Source of the DNA: Halalkalibacillus halophilus DSM 18494
Lineage (GTDB): Bacteria; Bacillota; Bacilli; Bacillales; Alkalibacillaceae
Length of the DNA: 64,000 nucleotides
NCBI RefSeq assembly: GCF_000423105.1
Contig: NZ_KE383978.1
Coordinates: 124,001 to 188,000 of the forward strand
Reading direction: 5' to 3'
In this document: positions 25,552-34,981 of the stretch, piece by piece
Layout: every line of letters begins with the position of its first letter
Position numbering within the stretch: position 1 is the first letter of the stretch
Translations under genes and position numbers: made by a program
Notes under the pieces: model-generated
Told to the model about the DNA's origin: nothing
Seen by the model: the letters and a program-made list of their open reading frames with translations, nothing else
The model's database searches: none

Positions 25552-27186
25552 TTACTCCTTTTCTAAAACGTGATGGAAGACGTAGATCGCAATTCCACTA
25601 ACCACAACGATAAAAATCGAAGGGATTGCTGCTTGATGAATCATTTCATCTGAAGCATATTGAAAGGCTTTTGTCGCCAATGTATCAAAATTGAATGGTC
25701 TTAATATTAAAGTTAACGGCAATTCCTTCATAATATCGATGAAGGCTAAAATAAACCCTCCGAAGATCGCTCCACGGATTAACTTCATATCGACTTTGAA
25801 AAATGACTTCGTAACACTCATGCCTAGCATACGCGAAGCTTCTGTGAAATTCGTTCCAATTCGGTCAAAGCCTGACTCAATGGAATTGTATGCTACAGCA
25901 AGGTATCGAATGACATAGGCAAAGACAAGCATGAAAATACTTGTACTCATAATTAAAGTTGGTTCTAAACCGAGCCATTCATAAAATCCGAATAATTGAC
26001 GGTCTACTGACGTGAAGAGTGTAACCACCCCAACAGCAATAACCGCACCAGGTATAGAATAACCTATAATCGTTACTTTTGGAAAGGTTTTTGCTAACAT
26101 TCCTCGGTTCAATCTAGCAAAATTACTAATAATAATCGCCATGACAACAATGATTGTGGAAGCAATGAATGCAACGGAGACGGAATTAATAATGAGCCCC
26201 AAGAATTCTGTTGCAAAAAACTGCTCGTATGTGTAAAAAGCCCATTGTAAAAGCTGGATAATGGGAATAATAAACGCGATTAAAAAGATGAACATACAAT
26301 AACTAAAAGCAAGCCATTTCTGACGGCCCTTTAATTGAACGGGTTGCAGTAATTTTACTTTAGTTGTTGTGAAGCTGAATCGTTTACGACCACGCATGAC
26401 TCTTTCTAAAATTAATAACCCTACCACAATAATCATTAGAGTTCCTGAAAGTTTAACCGCAGACTGTAAATCCCCCATGCCGAACCATGTTTGGAAAATG
26501 GCTGTCGTGAACGTCTGAATGCCGTAATATTTTACAACCCCGTAGTCATTTAATACTTCTAAAATAACTAAGCTAACTCCTGCTACAATGGCTGCCCGCG
26601 AGATCGGTAACACGACTTGAAAATAAATTCGCCAAGAACTACTTCCTAAAATCCGAGCATTTTCAATCAAGCCAGTAGATTGTCTCGCCAAGTATGCTTT
26701 CGTAATTGTGAAAACATAAGGGAAGAGGAAAAGGGTGAAAATAAATATCGCACCCGGCATATTCATAATGTTGAAATAATCCTGATTCACCGTTACGTCA
26801 AACTGATTTCGTAAAGTAGTTTGAATGGTACCTGTGTAGTTTAAAATTCCATGATACGTATATGCACCTATATAAGGAGGGATCGCCAAAGGTAAAATTA
26901 ATCCCCACTGAAAGAATTTTCGCATTGGAAAATCATAAGCTGAAATAATCCAAGCTAAACTTGTTCCAATCATAAGGGTAAAAAACCCCACGAATACAAT
27001 CAGGATTAGCGTGTTCTGTATATAGCTTTGAAGCATATATTCGCGAATATGCAACCAATTTTCATTTGGCTCTGAGAAAAACTGAACGAGAATAGACAAG
27101 TTCGGTAAAATAACGAACGATACGATCAAAATACTAAGGATCGTCCAGCCATTCATCGTTGTTTTTAATGATCGATACCACTTCAA
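25552..27186 (-). CDS. fbpB: Iron(III) ABC importer permease
   Basis: A 544-residue permease made of two tandem six-span halves, each with an EAA-type loop (ENARILGSSSWRIYFQVVLP and EASRMLGMSVTKSFFKVDMK). This duplicated layout is characteristic of FbpB/SfuB. The TTG at 27186 is proposed because AAAGGA lies nine bases upstream; the first in-frame TTG at 27216 directly abuts its purine run. It lies in an operon between fbpA and fbpC. Confidence 0.88.
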   Translation of the reverse strand: MKWYRSLKTTMNGWTILSILIVSFVILPNLSILVQFFSEPNENWLHIREYMLQSYIQNTLILIVFVGFFTLMIGTSLAWIISAYDFPMRKFFQWGLILPLAIPPYIGAYTYHGILNYTGTIQTTLRNQFDVTVNQDYFNIMNMPGAIFIFTLFLFPYVFTITKAYLARQSTGLIENARILGSSSWRIYFQVVLPISRAAIVAGVSLVILEVLNDYGVVKYYGIQTFTTAIFQTWFGMGDLQSAVKLSGTLMIIVVGLLILERVMRGRKRFSFTTTKVKLLQPVQLKGRQKWLAFSYCMFIFLIAFIIPIIQLLQWAFYTYEQFFATEFLGLIINSVSVAFIASTIIVVMAIIISNFARLNRGMLAKTFPKVTIIGYSIPGAVIAVGVVTLFTSVDRQLFGFYEWLGLEPTLIMSTSIFMLVFAYVIRYLAVAYNSIESGFDRIGTNFTEASRMLGMSVTKSFFKVDMKLIRGAIFGGFILAFIDIMKELPLTLILRPFNFDTLATKAFQYASDEMIHQAAIPSIFIVVVSGIAIYVFHHVLEKE

Positions 27187-27261
27187 AAAGACACGTCCTT
27201 TAATCCTACTAAGCAATCCTTCTCATCATACTACATAAAACGGCACTATTAAATGATAGAG

Positions 27262-27284
27262 GCCGCTCCTGAATCAGAAGCGGC
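27262..27284 (-). terminator. Hairpin between fbpA and fbpB (attenuator)
   Basis: A 10-bp stem (minus strand GCCGCTTCTG / CAGGAGCGGC, one G-U pair) with a three-base loop follows fbpA. It has no T tract, so it may act as a weak terminator or as an mRNA-stabilising 3' end for the binding-protein transcript. Confidence 0.6.
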
Positions 27285-27327
27285 TATAAGTTTTGAAGTT
27301 TGTTCACATATTTAGTTACATTACAAT

Positions 27328-28392
27328 TTATTGCCAGCCGACTTCGTTAAACATTCTGACAGCGTCTGCATTGTTTTCACCAAGAATGGATAGATTGATA
27401 TCTTGCTCTTCAAAATCTCCCCACTCTTGTAAAACGTCTGCAGGTTCTACGTTTTCATTTACCGGATACTCGTAATTTGCACTTGCAAATTGATCTTGTA
27501 CACCTTCTCCAGATAAGTACTCGATTAATTCCACTGCATTGTCTACATTATTAGAATGTCTTGCTAATCCGATTCCTGAAACATTGATATGTGTTCCTGT
27601 TGTTTCTTGGTTAGGGAAAAATATTTCTAACTGTTCAGCTACGTTTACTTCTTCCTCATCAGCTGAGTTAAGCATACCGCCTAAGTAATACGTATTAAGA
27701 ATCGCTACGTCACCTTCACCAGCAACCACGGCGCTCGCTTGGTCACGATCTCCCCCTTGAGGAGTACGCGCTAAATTCTGTACAATTCCCTCTGCCCACA
27801 TTCTAGAAATGTCTTCTCCATAAATTTCAATGAAGGAAGCTAATAAAGATTGATTGTAGACATTTTCTGAAGAACGGATCAATACACGATCTTCCCATTC
27901 AGGATCTGCTAAAGCTTCGTAAGTAGAAAGCTCTTCTTCATCTACGCGGTCTGGATGATACGCAATAATACGAGCGCGTTTCGTTAAACCAACCCACTGG
28001 CTATCAACGTCACGCAATTTTTCTGGTACATTTTCCATCACGGTATCACTTTCAATTGCTTGTAGTAATTCTTGCTCTTTCGCACGGTGTAAACGTCCAG
28101 CATCTGCAGTAAAGAATAGGTCTGCTTCCGAAGCTTCTCCTTCACGCTCCATGCGTTCTATTAATTCATCTGCACTGCCGTTAATGATGTTAACTTCAAT
28201 GCCTGTTTCTTCTGTGAATTCAGCGTAAATTTCGTCGTCTAGATCGTAGTGACGACTTGTGTATATGTTGACTTCTTCCTCTTCATCATTTCCTTCTCCA
28301 TCACTTTCGTCCTCACTATTGTTACAAGCAGCAAGAACTAGTCCAGCTATAAGAATAATGAAAGCAAGAAGTGTAAATCTTGATTTAAGCAT
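27328..28392 (-). CDS. fbpA: Iron(III)-binding lipoprotein
   Basis: A 354-residue lipoprotein with lipobox LVLAACN followed by a very acidic linker. The family segments NIYTSRHYDLDDEIYAEF, GVQDQFASANYEYPV and the double Tyr in LNTYYLGG fit ferric-binding proteins of the FbpA/FutA type, whose tyrosines coordinate Fe3+. It is the first gene of the operon, preceded by two Fur boxes. It supplies ferric iron to FbpB and FbpC. Confidence 0.9.
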   Translation of the reverse strand: MLKSRFTLLAFIILIAGLVLAACNNSEDESDGEGNDEEEEVNIYTSRHYDLDDEIYAEFTEETGIEVNIINGSADELIERMEREGEASEADLFFTADAGRLHRAKEQELLQAIESDTVMENVPEKLRDVDSQWVGLTKRARIIAYHPDRVDEEELSTYEALADPEWEDRVLIRSSENVYNQSLLASFIEIYGEDISRMWAEGIVQNLARTPQGGDRDQASAVVAGEGDVAILNTYYLGGMLNSADEEEVNVAEQLEIFFPNQETTGTHINVSGIGLARHSNNVDNAVELIEYLSGEGVQDQFASANYEYPVNENVEPADVLQEWGDFEEQDINLSILGENNADAVRMFNEVGWQ

Positions 28393-28422
28393 GTAAGTAC
28401 CCCTTTTCTATTTATGTTTAAT

Positions 28423-28471
28423 TGAGAATAATTATCAATCACACTCACTATTTTACTGATAATGATTCTCA
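28423..28471 (-). promoter_or_regulatory. Two Fur boxes upstream of fbpA
   Basis: Two 7-1-7 inverted repeats occur: TGAGAATAATTATCA (28423-28437) and TGATAATGATTCTCA (28457-28471). Each matches the Bacillus Fur/PerR-type core TGATAATNATTATCA at 14 of 15 positions. Placed 30-80 bases before fbpA, they predict iron-dependent repression of fbpABC. Confidence 0.9.
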
Positions 28472-28525
28472 AGTCAATTGTTTTTTGAAATTTTATTTAA
28501 AAATAAATCCTCTTCCACATAAAAA

Positions 28526-28549
28526 ACACTCGCCTTTTAAGACGAGTGT
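28526..28549 (-). terminator. Intrinsic terminator of cysK
   Basis: A 7-bp stem (ACACTCG / CGAGTGT) is followed on the minus strand by six Ts. Confidence 0.8.
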
Positions 28550-28559
28550 CAGCAGGGGT

Positions 28560-29492
28560 TTATTCAAAATCAAATAGGTCTCCAGACAGATAGCGTTCTC
28601 CAGAATCTGGCGCAATTGCTATAATCACTTCGCCAGGTTGCTTGCGTTTGGCTACTTCAATCGCAGCATAACAAGAAGCACCAGCTGATGTTCCGACTAG
28701 AATCCCTTCTTTACGCGCTAACTTTCTTGTAATGTCATATGCTTGATCATCTTCGACCTGAAGGATTTCGTTATAAATCTCTTGGTTTAAAATATCTGGA
28801 ATGAAACCTGGGCTTGTGCCGACAAGCTTGTGCTTACCAGGCTTTCCTCCAGATAGTACAGGGGATCCAGCTGGTTCAACGACATGAATTGTCATATCGG
28901 GATAAGCTTTTTTCAATTCCTCACCAGTACCGGTAATTGTCCCACCTGTTCCAGCCGTAGCAACAAATGCAGCTAATGGTTTATTGATCGAATCCATCGC
29001 TTCTTTAATTTCTTTAGCAGTTGTGAAGCGGTGAGCATCCGCGTTTGCGTGATTTTCAAATTGCATCGGCATAAAACTATTTGGTACTTCTTTGATCAGT
29101 TCTTTTGCCCGGGCAATTGCACCCGGCATTTTATCATCTCCAGGTGTTAGTTCCACTTTTGCACCATAAGCTTTCAAAAGATTGATGCGTTCCTTCGTCA
29201 TCGTATCTGGCATAACTAAAATTGCTTGATACCCTCTGGCGGCAGCATTCATCGCAAGACCAATACCAGTGTTGCCGCTTGTTGGTTCTATAATGGTCGA
29301 ACCAGGCTTAAGTTCACCAGCTTTTTCTGCTTCTACCATCATGTTATAGGCAGCGCGGTCTTTGACACTACCACTTGGATTATAAGCTTCTAATTTCAAA
29401 TAGATATCTGCACCATTTTCAGGGCTTAATTTATTCAACTTCACTAATGGCGTATCACCAATTAGATCAGCTATATTATCTACAATGCGCAT
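28560..29492 (-). CDS. cysK: Cysteine synthase A (O-acetylserine sulfhydrylase)
   Basis: A 310-residue fold-type II PLP enzyme with the lysine in NPSGSVKDRAAY, the substrate loop TSGNTG and GTGGTITGTG. The C-terminal DSGERYLS is the CysK signature. It makes cysteine from O-acetylserine and sulfide. It has its own terminator and a GGAAG site before the ATG. It is a paralogue of MccA in this window and complements the mcc operon. Confidence 0.95.
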   Translation of the reverse strand: MRIVDNIADLIGDTPLVKLNKLSPENGADIYLKLEAYNPSGSVKDRAAYNMMVEAEKAGELKPGSTIIEPTSGNTGIGLAMNAAARGYQAILVMPDTMTKERINLLKAYGAKVELTPGDDKMPGAIARAKELIKEVPNSFMPMQFENHANADAHRFTTAKEIKEAMDSINKPLAAFVATAGTGGTITGTGEELKKAYPDMTIHVVEPAGSPVLSGGKPGKHKLVGTSPGFIPDILNQEIYNEILQVEDDQAYDITRKLARKEGILVGTSAGASCYAAIEVAKRKQPGEVIIAIAPDSGERYLSGDLFDFE

Positions 29493-29570
29493 TTTAACAC
29501 TTCCTTCGTTAGCATCTATTTCTTAGTTTACCAATAGGAATTGCAATCATTCAACGCTTTCGCTCTAACT

Positions 29571-31559
29571 TTATTGTAAATGAAGACATATAGCTGTCGT
29601 ATCATCATTGCGGTAGAGATTTTCAGCTAAGTTACCTAAGAAGTTATAGACTTCATGAAAATCATCTGGAATTTCTCCATCCTTGATTTCATCGTACAAT
29701 CCGTCTGTCATTAAGTGAAGAGAATCTCCGCGTTTTAACTGCAACTCATGTTCATCAAACATCACATCTTCTGAGAGCCCAATTAATCCACCCGGAGCTT
29801 TCTCAAGCGTCGTTTTACCATCCTTTGTTACCGCAAAATAATTAATTCCAGCAGCAACATAGCGAACTTCACCAGTAGTCAAATCAATATCAGCACAAAA
29901 AGCTGTAGCGAAATAAGAAGCAGGGAAGATCGGAATACACGCTTCATTTACCCATTCTACTTTTTCTTTTACCGACATGTTTCTTCTAGCAACTTGATTG
30001 AATAGCAGTTTAATTGTACTGGTCTGAAGAGCCGTTGCAACCCCATGCCCCATGACATCAATAAGATAAACGAATAGAGAATTCGATTGTTCATCATACT
30101 CATATCCATAGCTGTCGCCACTTACGTAGTTGCTTGCTCGGTGTAAAAATTTCATTTCATACGCGCGATTTTCTACATTACTTTGTAGCATCTCTTTTTG
30201 CAGTCTACCAGCATACTCCACGTCTTTTTGAAGTTGCAAGTTCAGTCGGATATCTTTACCAATTGCAACGATACCTTCAGGGTCGCCGTCATTGTTATAA
30301 ACAGAGAGAAACTTCCATTCAAAAGGGATGTACTCCTTATCCTTAGTGATTAAGGCAGCTTCTTTTTCTAGACCACCTTGTTCTAATACCTGTTGAAGGG
30401 TGGAAGAGAAGTTTGGAATTTGAATGTAATCGCCCAATGAGTTGCTCATTACTTCAAACTCATGAAAATTAGTGAATTCAAACATACGAATATTCGTCTT
30501 ACGAATGTTGCCATCAAGGTCCAACATAACGATTAACTCAGGAAGAGAATTAAATAAATGGTCCTGTTCGAAAACTTCCTGTATCAAGTGTTGTTCCACT
30601 GCTTTTCTTTTCGTAATATCTTGTTGCACGCCTATGAAGTATTGAACTTCTCCGTCCGATTCATAAACGGGATTAATACGTAGTTCATTCCAGAAGGTCT
30701 GACCACTTTTCGTATAGTTTAAAATTTCAGTATGAATGGCTTCTTTATGATTAATCGCATTCCGAATGTGATCAACCGTCTCAGAGTTTGTAAGACTTCC
30801 TTGGAGAAACTTACAATTTTGACCGACCGATTCATCGAACGTATAGCCAGTTAATTCGGTAAAAGCTTGATTGACATACAAAATAGGATCACCTGGCTGC
30901 GTCGCGTCTGTGATGACAATCGAAGAAGAAGAATTTTCAATGCCTGCACTTAAGTAAGTGTTCTTCTTCACTAGCTCTTGGATGCGTGTTTGATTTTCAG
31001 ACAAACGCTGTACTTTTTGCTTGATTTCCAGTTCCGACATGACCCAGTTAGCGAATTTATTAAGATTAGCCAAGTCATCTTCTGAAAACGTACGGGGATT
31101 ATTATTAATAATACAAATGGAACCTAAAATAAATCCGTCACTCAATTTTAAGGGCACTCCAGCATAAAAACCAATCGTACCGTCAAGGACCAGGGGATTG
31201 TTCTTAAAACGATCATCTTTCGTAGCATCTTCGACAATCATAGGTTCCTTATGTACTAATAAATGTTGACAAAAAGAGACTTCCCGCTCTGTAAACCCAT
31301 CCTCAGCTATAGTGTCTGGAGCACCAATACAAGATTTGAGCCACTGCCGATCAGCATCAACAAAAGAAATGAGAGACATATCAGCGTTAAATAGATTTTT
31401 CGCTAAAGAAGTAATGTCATCAAAATTTTGTTCCTTTTCATCTAAATTTATATTAATACTATGAAGTGCACGTAGACGTTCGATTTCTTGTTCCATATCA
31501 TCGTAAACTATCCCGTCATCCTGTAGCTTTTCACGCCACTTTTTCTCTATAGGATCCAT
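29571..31559 (-). CDS. GAF-LOV-PAS-PP2C (SpoIIE/RsbU-type) phosphatase, putative blue-light receptor
   Basis: A 662-residue soluble protein. It has a GAF domain (about 35-180), a LOV domain (about 205-315), a second PAS domain (about 330-430) and a C-terminal PP2C-type serine phosphatase (about 440-662). The LOV domain contains GQNCKFLQG, the flavin-adduct motif (GXNCRFLQ) with its photoactive cysteine, and WNELRINPV as in YtvA. The phosphatase keeps its metal-binding aspartates in SGDSYG, DVMGHG, MTDGLYDE and DDTTA. By family it would dephosphorylate an anti-sigma-antagonist (RsbV-like). Its partner genes are not adjacent. It is divergent from kynA. Confidence 0.9.
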   Translation of the reverse strand: MDPIEKKWREKLQDDGIVYDDMEQEIERLRALHSININLDEKEQNFDDITSLAKNLFNADMSLISFVDADRQWLKSCIGAPDTIAEDGFTEREVSFCQHLLVHKEPMIVEDATKDDRFKNNPLVLDGTIGFYAGVPLKLSDGFILGSICIINNNPRTFSEDDLANLNKFANWVMSELEIKQKVQRLSENQTRIQELVKKNTYLSAGIENSSSSIVITDATQPGDPILYVNQAFTELTGYTFDESVGQNCKFLQGSLTNSETVDHIRNAINHKEAIHTEILNYTKSGQTFWNELRINPVYESDGEVQYFIGVQQDITKRKAVEQHLIQEVFEQDHLFNSLPELIVMLDLDGNIRKTNIRMFEFTNFHEFEVMSNSLGDYIQIPNFSSTLQQVLEQGGLEKEAALITKDKEYIPFEWKFLSVYNNDGDPEGIVAIGKDIRLNLQLQKDVEYAGRLQKEMLQSNVENRAYEMKFLHRASNYVSGDSYGYEYDEQSNSLFVYLIDVMGHGVATALQTSTIKLLFNQVARRNMSVKEKVEWVNEACIPIFPASYFATAFCADIDLTTGEVRYVAAGINYFAVTKDGKTTLEKAPGGLIGLSEDVMFDEHELQLKRGDSLHLMTDGLYDEIKDGEIPDDFHEVYNFLGNLAENLYRNDDTTAICLHLQ

Positions 31560-31662
31560 GTTATTCCCCCCTTAAAATAAATCTTTACTTTAGATTTTAT
31601 CATAGGTTCTAAATTTTCGGGGAATTTATGCTAAGATTGAGTAGAAAGGTGGTACATTTGAG

Positions 31663-32490
31663 ATGACTGAACATGATAAGAATAGGATTCATACGGACTT
31701 CAGGGAGAAAATGACATATGGTGATTATTTAGATTTGGATTCCATTTTAAATAGTCAAAACCGTTTATCTGACCACCATGATGAAATGCTGTTTATTATT
31801 ATTCATCAAGTGAGTGAATTATGGATGAAATTAACATTGCATGAGTTGTGGGCTGCAGTAGATTCAATCAAGGAAGAAAAGTACCAACCCGCATTCAAAA
31901 TGTTAGCGCGAGTATCGAATATACAAAACCAAATCATCAAGGCATGGGACGTCTTAGCAACGATGACACCAAGTGAATATTTAGGTTTTCGAGACTCTTT
32001 AGGAAATGCTTCTGGCTTTCAATCCTACCAATATCGTATGGTGGAGTTTGCTTTAGGATATAAAACCCCACATGTGCTGAAAATATACGAGAAGGACCCA
32101 GAATTGCAGGCGAAATTAAAAGAAGCATATGAAGCACCAGGATTATACGATGTGGCCATTCAAGCACTGCATAATGAAGGATTTGCGATTGATGAAAGTG
32201 TAATCGATCGCGATGTGACCAAAACATACGAAGCAAATGAAAGCGTCGAACAAGCATGGACCGAAGTATATCAAGACACCGATCGCTACTGGGACTTATA
32301 CCAACTAGCCGAAAAATTAGTTGATATTGAAGACTGGATGCAACAATGGCGTTTCCGTCATATGAAGACGGTTGAGCGAATTATCGGCCATAAGAAGGGG
32401 ACAGGAGGATCATCAGGAGTAGGTTACTTGAAGCAAGTATTGGACCATTATTTCTTCCCAGAATTGTGGAACGTGCGCACGAAATTATAA
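31663..32490 (+). CDS. kynA: Tryptophan 2,3-dioxygenase
   Basis: A 275-residue heme dioxygenase. It has the TDO segments [30 protein letters not shown] and a conserved histidine in [12 protein letters not shown] (heme ligand region), then [12 protein letters not shown]. It opens tryptophan to N-formylkynurenine. The remaining two steps to anthranilate are encoded convergently by kynU-kynB. It has an AAAGGTGG site and its own terminator. Confidence 0.95.
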   Translation: MTEHDKNRIHTDFREKMTYGDYLDLDSILNSQNRLSDHHDEMLFIIIHQVSELWMKLTLHELWAAVDSIKEEKYQPAFKMLARVSNIQNQIIKAWDVLATMTPSEYLGFRDSLGNASGFQSYQYRMVEFALGYKTPHVLKIYEKDPELQAKLKEAYEAPGLYDVAIQALHNEGFAIDESVIDRDVTKTYEANESVEQAWTEVYQDTDRYWDLYQLAEKLVDIEDWMQQWRFRHMKTVERIIGHKKGTGGSSGVGYLKQVLDHYFFPELWNVRTKL

Positions 32491-32505
32491 TCAATTATCA
32501 TAAGG

Positions 32506-32536
32506 AAAGCGTTTGTTCTTTTAGAACAAACGCTTT
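32506..32536 (+). terminator. Intrinsic terminator of kynA
   Basis: A 14-bp perfect stem (AAAGCGTTTGTTCT / AGAACAAACGCTTT) has a three-base loop and a T tract. Confidence 0.95.
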
Positions 32537-32555
32537 TTTTTGATTCAGGTTGAGC

Positions 32556-32926
32556 CAATTGCCCGTCAGAGAGAGTCAATCGCTCGTCAGGAAGTCCAAT
32601 CGCCCGTCAGAGAGGTCCAATCGCCCGTTAGCGAGAGTCAATCGCTCGTCAGGAGGTCCAATCGCCCGTTAGCGAGAGCCAATAGCTCGTCAGGAGGTCC
32701 AATCGCCCGTCAGCGAGCGCCAATCAACCGTCAGGAAGTCCAATCACCCGTTAGCGAGAGCCAATCAACCGTCAGGAGGTCCAATCGCCCGTTAGCGAGC
32801 GCCAATCAACCGTCAGGAAGTTCAATCAACCGTCAGTAGGCGCCAATCTTCCGTTAGAAAGCTCAATCAACCGTCAACGAGCGCCAATCAACTGTTAGCA
32901 CGATCCAATCAACCGTCAGCACCTCC
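32556..32926. repeat. Large tandem array, alternating 20/21 bp units, 18 units (family e)
   Basis: Eighteen units each begin CAAT(C). A 21-base type (core CAATCGCCCGTTAGCGAG) and a 20-base type (CAATCGCTCGTCAGGAGGTC or CAATCAACCGTCAGGAAGTC) alternate through most of the array, giving a 41-base dimer. It fills the spacer between the kynA terminator and the convergent kynB stop. GC content is well above the flanks. An open frame runs through it (32540-32839), giving a repetitive peptide that is almost certainly not a real protein. Confidence 0.95.
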
Positions 32927-32961
32927 CATCGCTTAAAGTTCGATGCTAAGAGTCTTCCAAA

Positions 32962-33579
32962 TTATAAATCCTCTAAAATAGCTCGCACCGGACTTCCATC
33001 CGCCCCTTCAATATTTAAGGGGAGGGCTGTCAATCGGTATCTTCCTGGTTCGATTTCGTTTAATTTTAATCCTTCTAAAATGTGGACGTTATTCGCTTCA
33101 AAGGCATGGTGGGTACTTAATGTTTTGCTATCGAGTGGGTCGACGGATGGCAGGTCGACCCCAAGTAGTTCAATCCCGTTTTCACGAAAAAAATCGCCTA
33201 ATTCGTCATCTATTACGGGGAATGTTTCCGGAAATACGTGATCATCTTTCCAAGCGTTCGTTTTCAAGATTACTCGTTTTACTTCAGATAAATCTTCGTC
33301 CGCAAAGTCATTCACATTAATAATCTCCTTAGTAGAAACATCTACTACAAGTGCTTCACCAACAAACACGTGAAGTGGCAGTTGTTCGATTGTCATGCCG
33401 TGTTCGTTGAAGTGGTACGGCGAGTCGACATGTGTCGCGGTGTGGCAGCTTGTTGAAATCTGTCCTACATTTACTGAACCAGTTTCTTCTTTTGACCAAG
33501 TTAGCTCGTAGGAAAAAGGTGTGTCCCCTGGCCAAGTTGGCGTACGCCCATTTAACTTTCTAGAAATATCATAAATCAT
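32962..33579 (-). CDS. kynB: Kynurenine formamidase (metal-dependent cyclase family)
   Basis: A 205-residue protein with the family metal motif SCHTATHVDSPYHF (HxTHxDxPxH). It hydrolyses N-formylkynurenine to kynurenine and formate. Its GGAGG site overlaps the end of kynU, and the starts are 15 bases apart, so the two genes form an operon. Confidence 0.93.
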   Translation of the reverse strand: MIYDISRKLNGRTPTWPGDTPFSYELTWSKEETGSVNVGQISTSCHTATHVDSPYHFNEHGMTIEQLPLHVFVGEALVVDVSTKEIINVNDFADEDLSEVKRVILKTNAWKDDHVFPETFPVIDDELGDFFRENGIELLGVDLPSVDPLDSKTLSTHHAFEANNVHILEGLKLNEIEPGRYRLTALPLNIEGADGSPVRAILEDL

Positions 33580-33594
33580 ATTTATAAATCCTCC

Positions 33595-34869
33595 TTAAGC
33601 TATAACGCCGCGTTCATTTTTGTAATTTTTATAGAGTTCTTCTTTCATTATTTTTTCCATGACTTCGACAGTGTGGAAAACATCCGTATAAGTGACATAA
33701 AACGCAACTGGTGCTAAACGAATCACGTTTGGTGCGCGGAAATCTGGGATGATTTGATGTGCTTTTAAGGATTTACATATACGTGCAGCATCCGGGTGCT
33801 CTAAACATACATGGCCACCACGACGCTCGTCATCTAGTGGATTACCAATCTCGAACCCGTAATCTTCTAATTTTTCCTTTACCAAAAACATAAGAAAAGC
33901 CGTTGCTTGAAGTGACTTCTCCCTAATCTGATCAATTCCAGCTTCCTCAAATAAATCCATCGATCCAATCAATGGTGCAACACTTAAGACATGCGGCGTT
34001 CCAATTTGAAACGCTCCAGCATCCTCCGCAGGGGTAAAGGTATGCTCCATGTCAAATTGTTTTTGTTTATCAGATCCAAACCAACCTGTTAATCCGGGGG
34101 TGCGCTCAAAATGTTTTTCGTGGACAAATAAGCCCGCAACGCCGCCTGGACCGCTGTTTACATATTTATAGTGACACCAATACGCAAAATCAACGCCATG
34201 TTCATGAAACTCGTGTGGAATAGCACCAACGGAATGACACCCGTCGAACCCGATTAAAATTCCACGTTCATGCGCTGCAGTTGTTAATTTCTCCACATCT
34301 AATAACTGACCACTGCGGTATAAAACGGTAGGAAGGACGATTAATGCAATTTCATCTGTCATTGCCGCGATGAGGTCATCTTCACTAATTGTCCTACCAT
34401 CCCGGCTTTTTACCTGGACAAGATGCTCTTCTGGGTCGTATCCGTGTAACTTTAATTGACTTTGTAACGCATAAATATCAGATGGGAAATTTAATTCATC
34501 TGCTAAAATTTTCGTGCGTGTTCCGGAAGGCTTGTAAAACGTACTTACTAATTGATGTAAGTTAGTCGTCGTCGAGCCTGTCACTACAACTTCTTCTTTT
34601 TTTCCACCGACAAGTCCAGCTACCCTTGCTCCGAGGTTTTCAGCCATGTAAAACCAAGGATGTTCCCCGCCAGTCCATCCATCAATTCCTAATGTGCGCC
34701 AAGCGTCCGTTACTTGATGTAAAGTCTTTTCCGCTCGTTTGGACATTAAACCAAGGGAGTTTCCATCTAAATAAATTTGCTCCTCATTTATATAAAATTC
34801 CTGTTTAAATTTCTTTAATGGGTCTTGTTGATCTAATTTTTCTGCGAAGGCTTTCGTTGCTTCAAACAT
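33595..34869 (-). CDS. kynU: Kynureninase
   Basis: A 424-residue fold-type I PLP enzyme. It has [14 protein letters not shown] at the N-terminus, [14 protein letters not shown], and the Schiff-base lysine in [13 protein letters not shown]. It cleaves kynurenine to anthranilate and alanine. It is first in the kynU-kynB operon, with an AGGAGG site. It is divergent from the flavin reductase-pabA-pabBC genes. Confidence 0.96.
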   Translation of the reverse strand: MFEATKAFAEKLDQQDPLKKFKQEFYINEEQIYLDGNSLGLMSKRAEKTLHQVTDAWRTLGIDGWTGGEHPWFYMAENLGARVAGLVGGKKEEVVVTGSTTTNLHQLVSTFYKPSGTRTKILADELNFPSDIYALQSQLKLHGYDPEEHLVQVKSRDGRTISEDDLIAAMTDEIALIVLPTVLYRSGQLLDVEKLTTAAHERGILIGFDGCHSVGAIPHEFHEHGVDFAYWCHYKYVNSGPGGVAGLFVHEKHFERTPGLTGWFGSDKQKQFDMEHTFTPAEDAGAFQIGTPHVLSVAPLIGSMDLFEEAGIDQIREKSLQATAFLMFLVKEKLEDYGFEIGNPLDDERRGGHVCLEHPDAARICKSLKAHQIIPDFRAPNVIRLAPVAFYVTYTDVFHTVEVMEKIMKEELYKNYKNERGVIA

Positions 34870-34981
34870 CCTAATCCCTCCTAAGTTGATTTCAATATAT
34901 CATAATTGAGGTAATGATGGCTCGTTTTCTGTTAAACTATGAAAAGATAGAAATGCGAATTCAGAAGGGAGCAACATCATA

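Noticed and set aside
32540..32839. A 99-residue repetitive protein gene
   Set aside because: It lies wholly in a tandem array after a terminator, has no ribosome binding site, and its repeat pattern shifts frame.
32556..32926. CRISPR array
   Set aside because: Units are contiguous without unique spacers, the period is only 20-21 bases, and no cas genes are near. The same holds for the other seven arrays.
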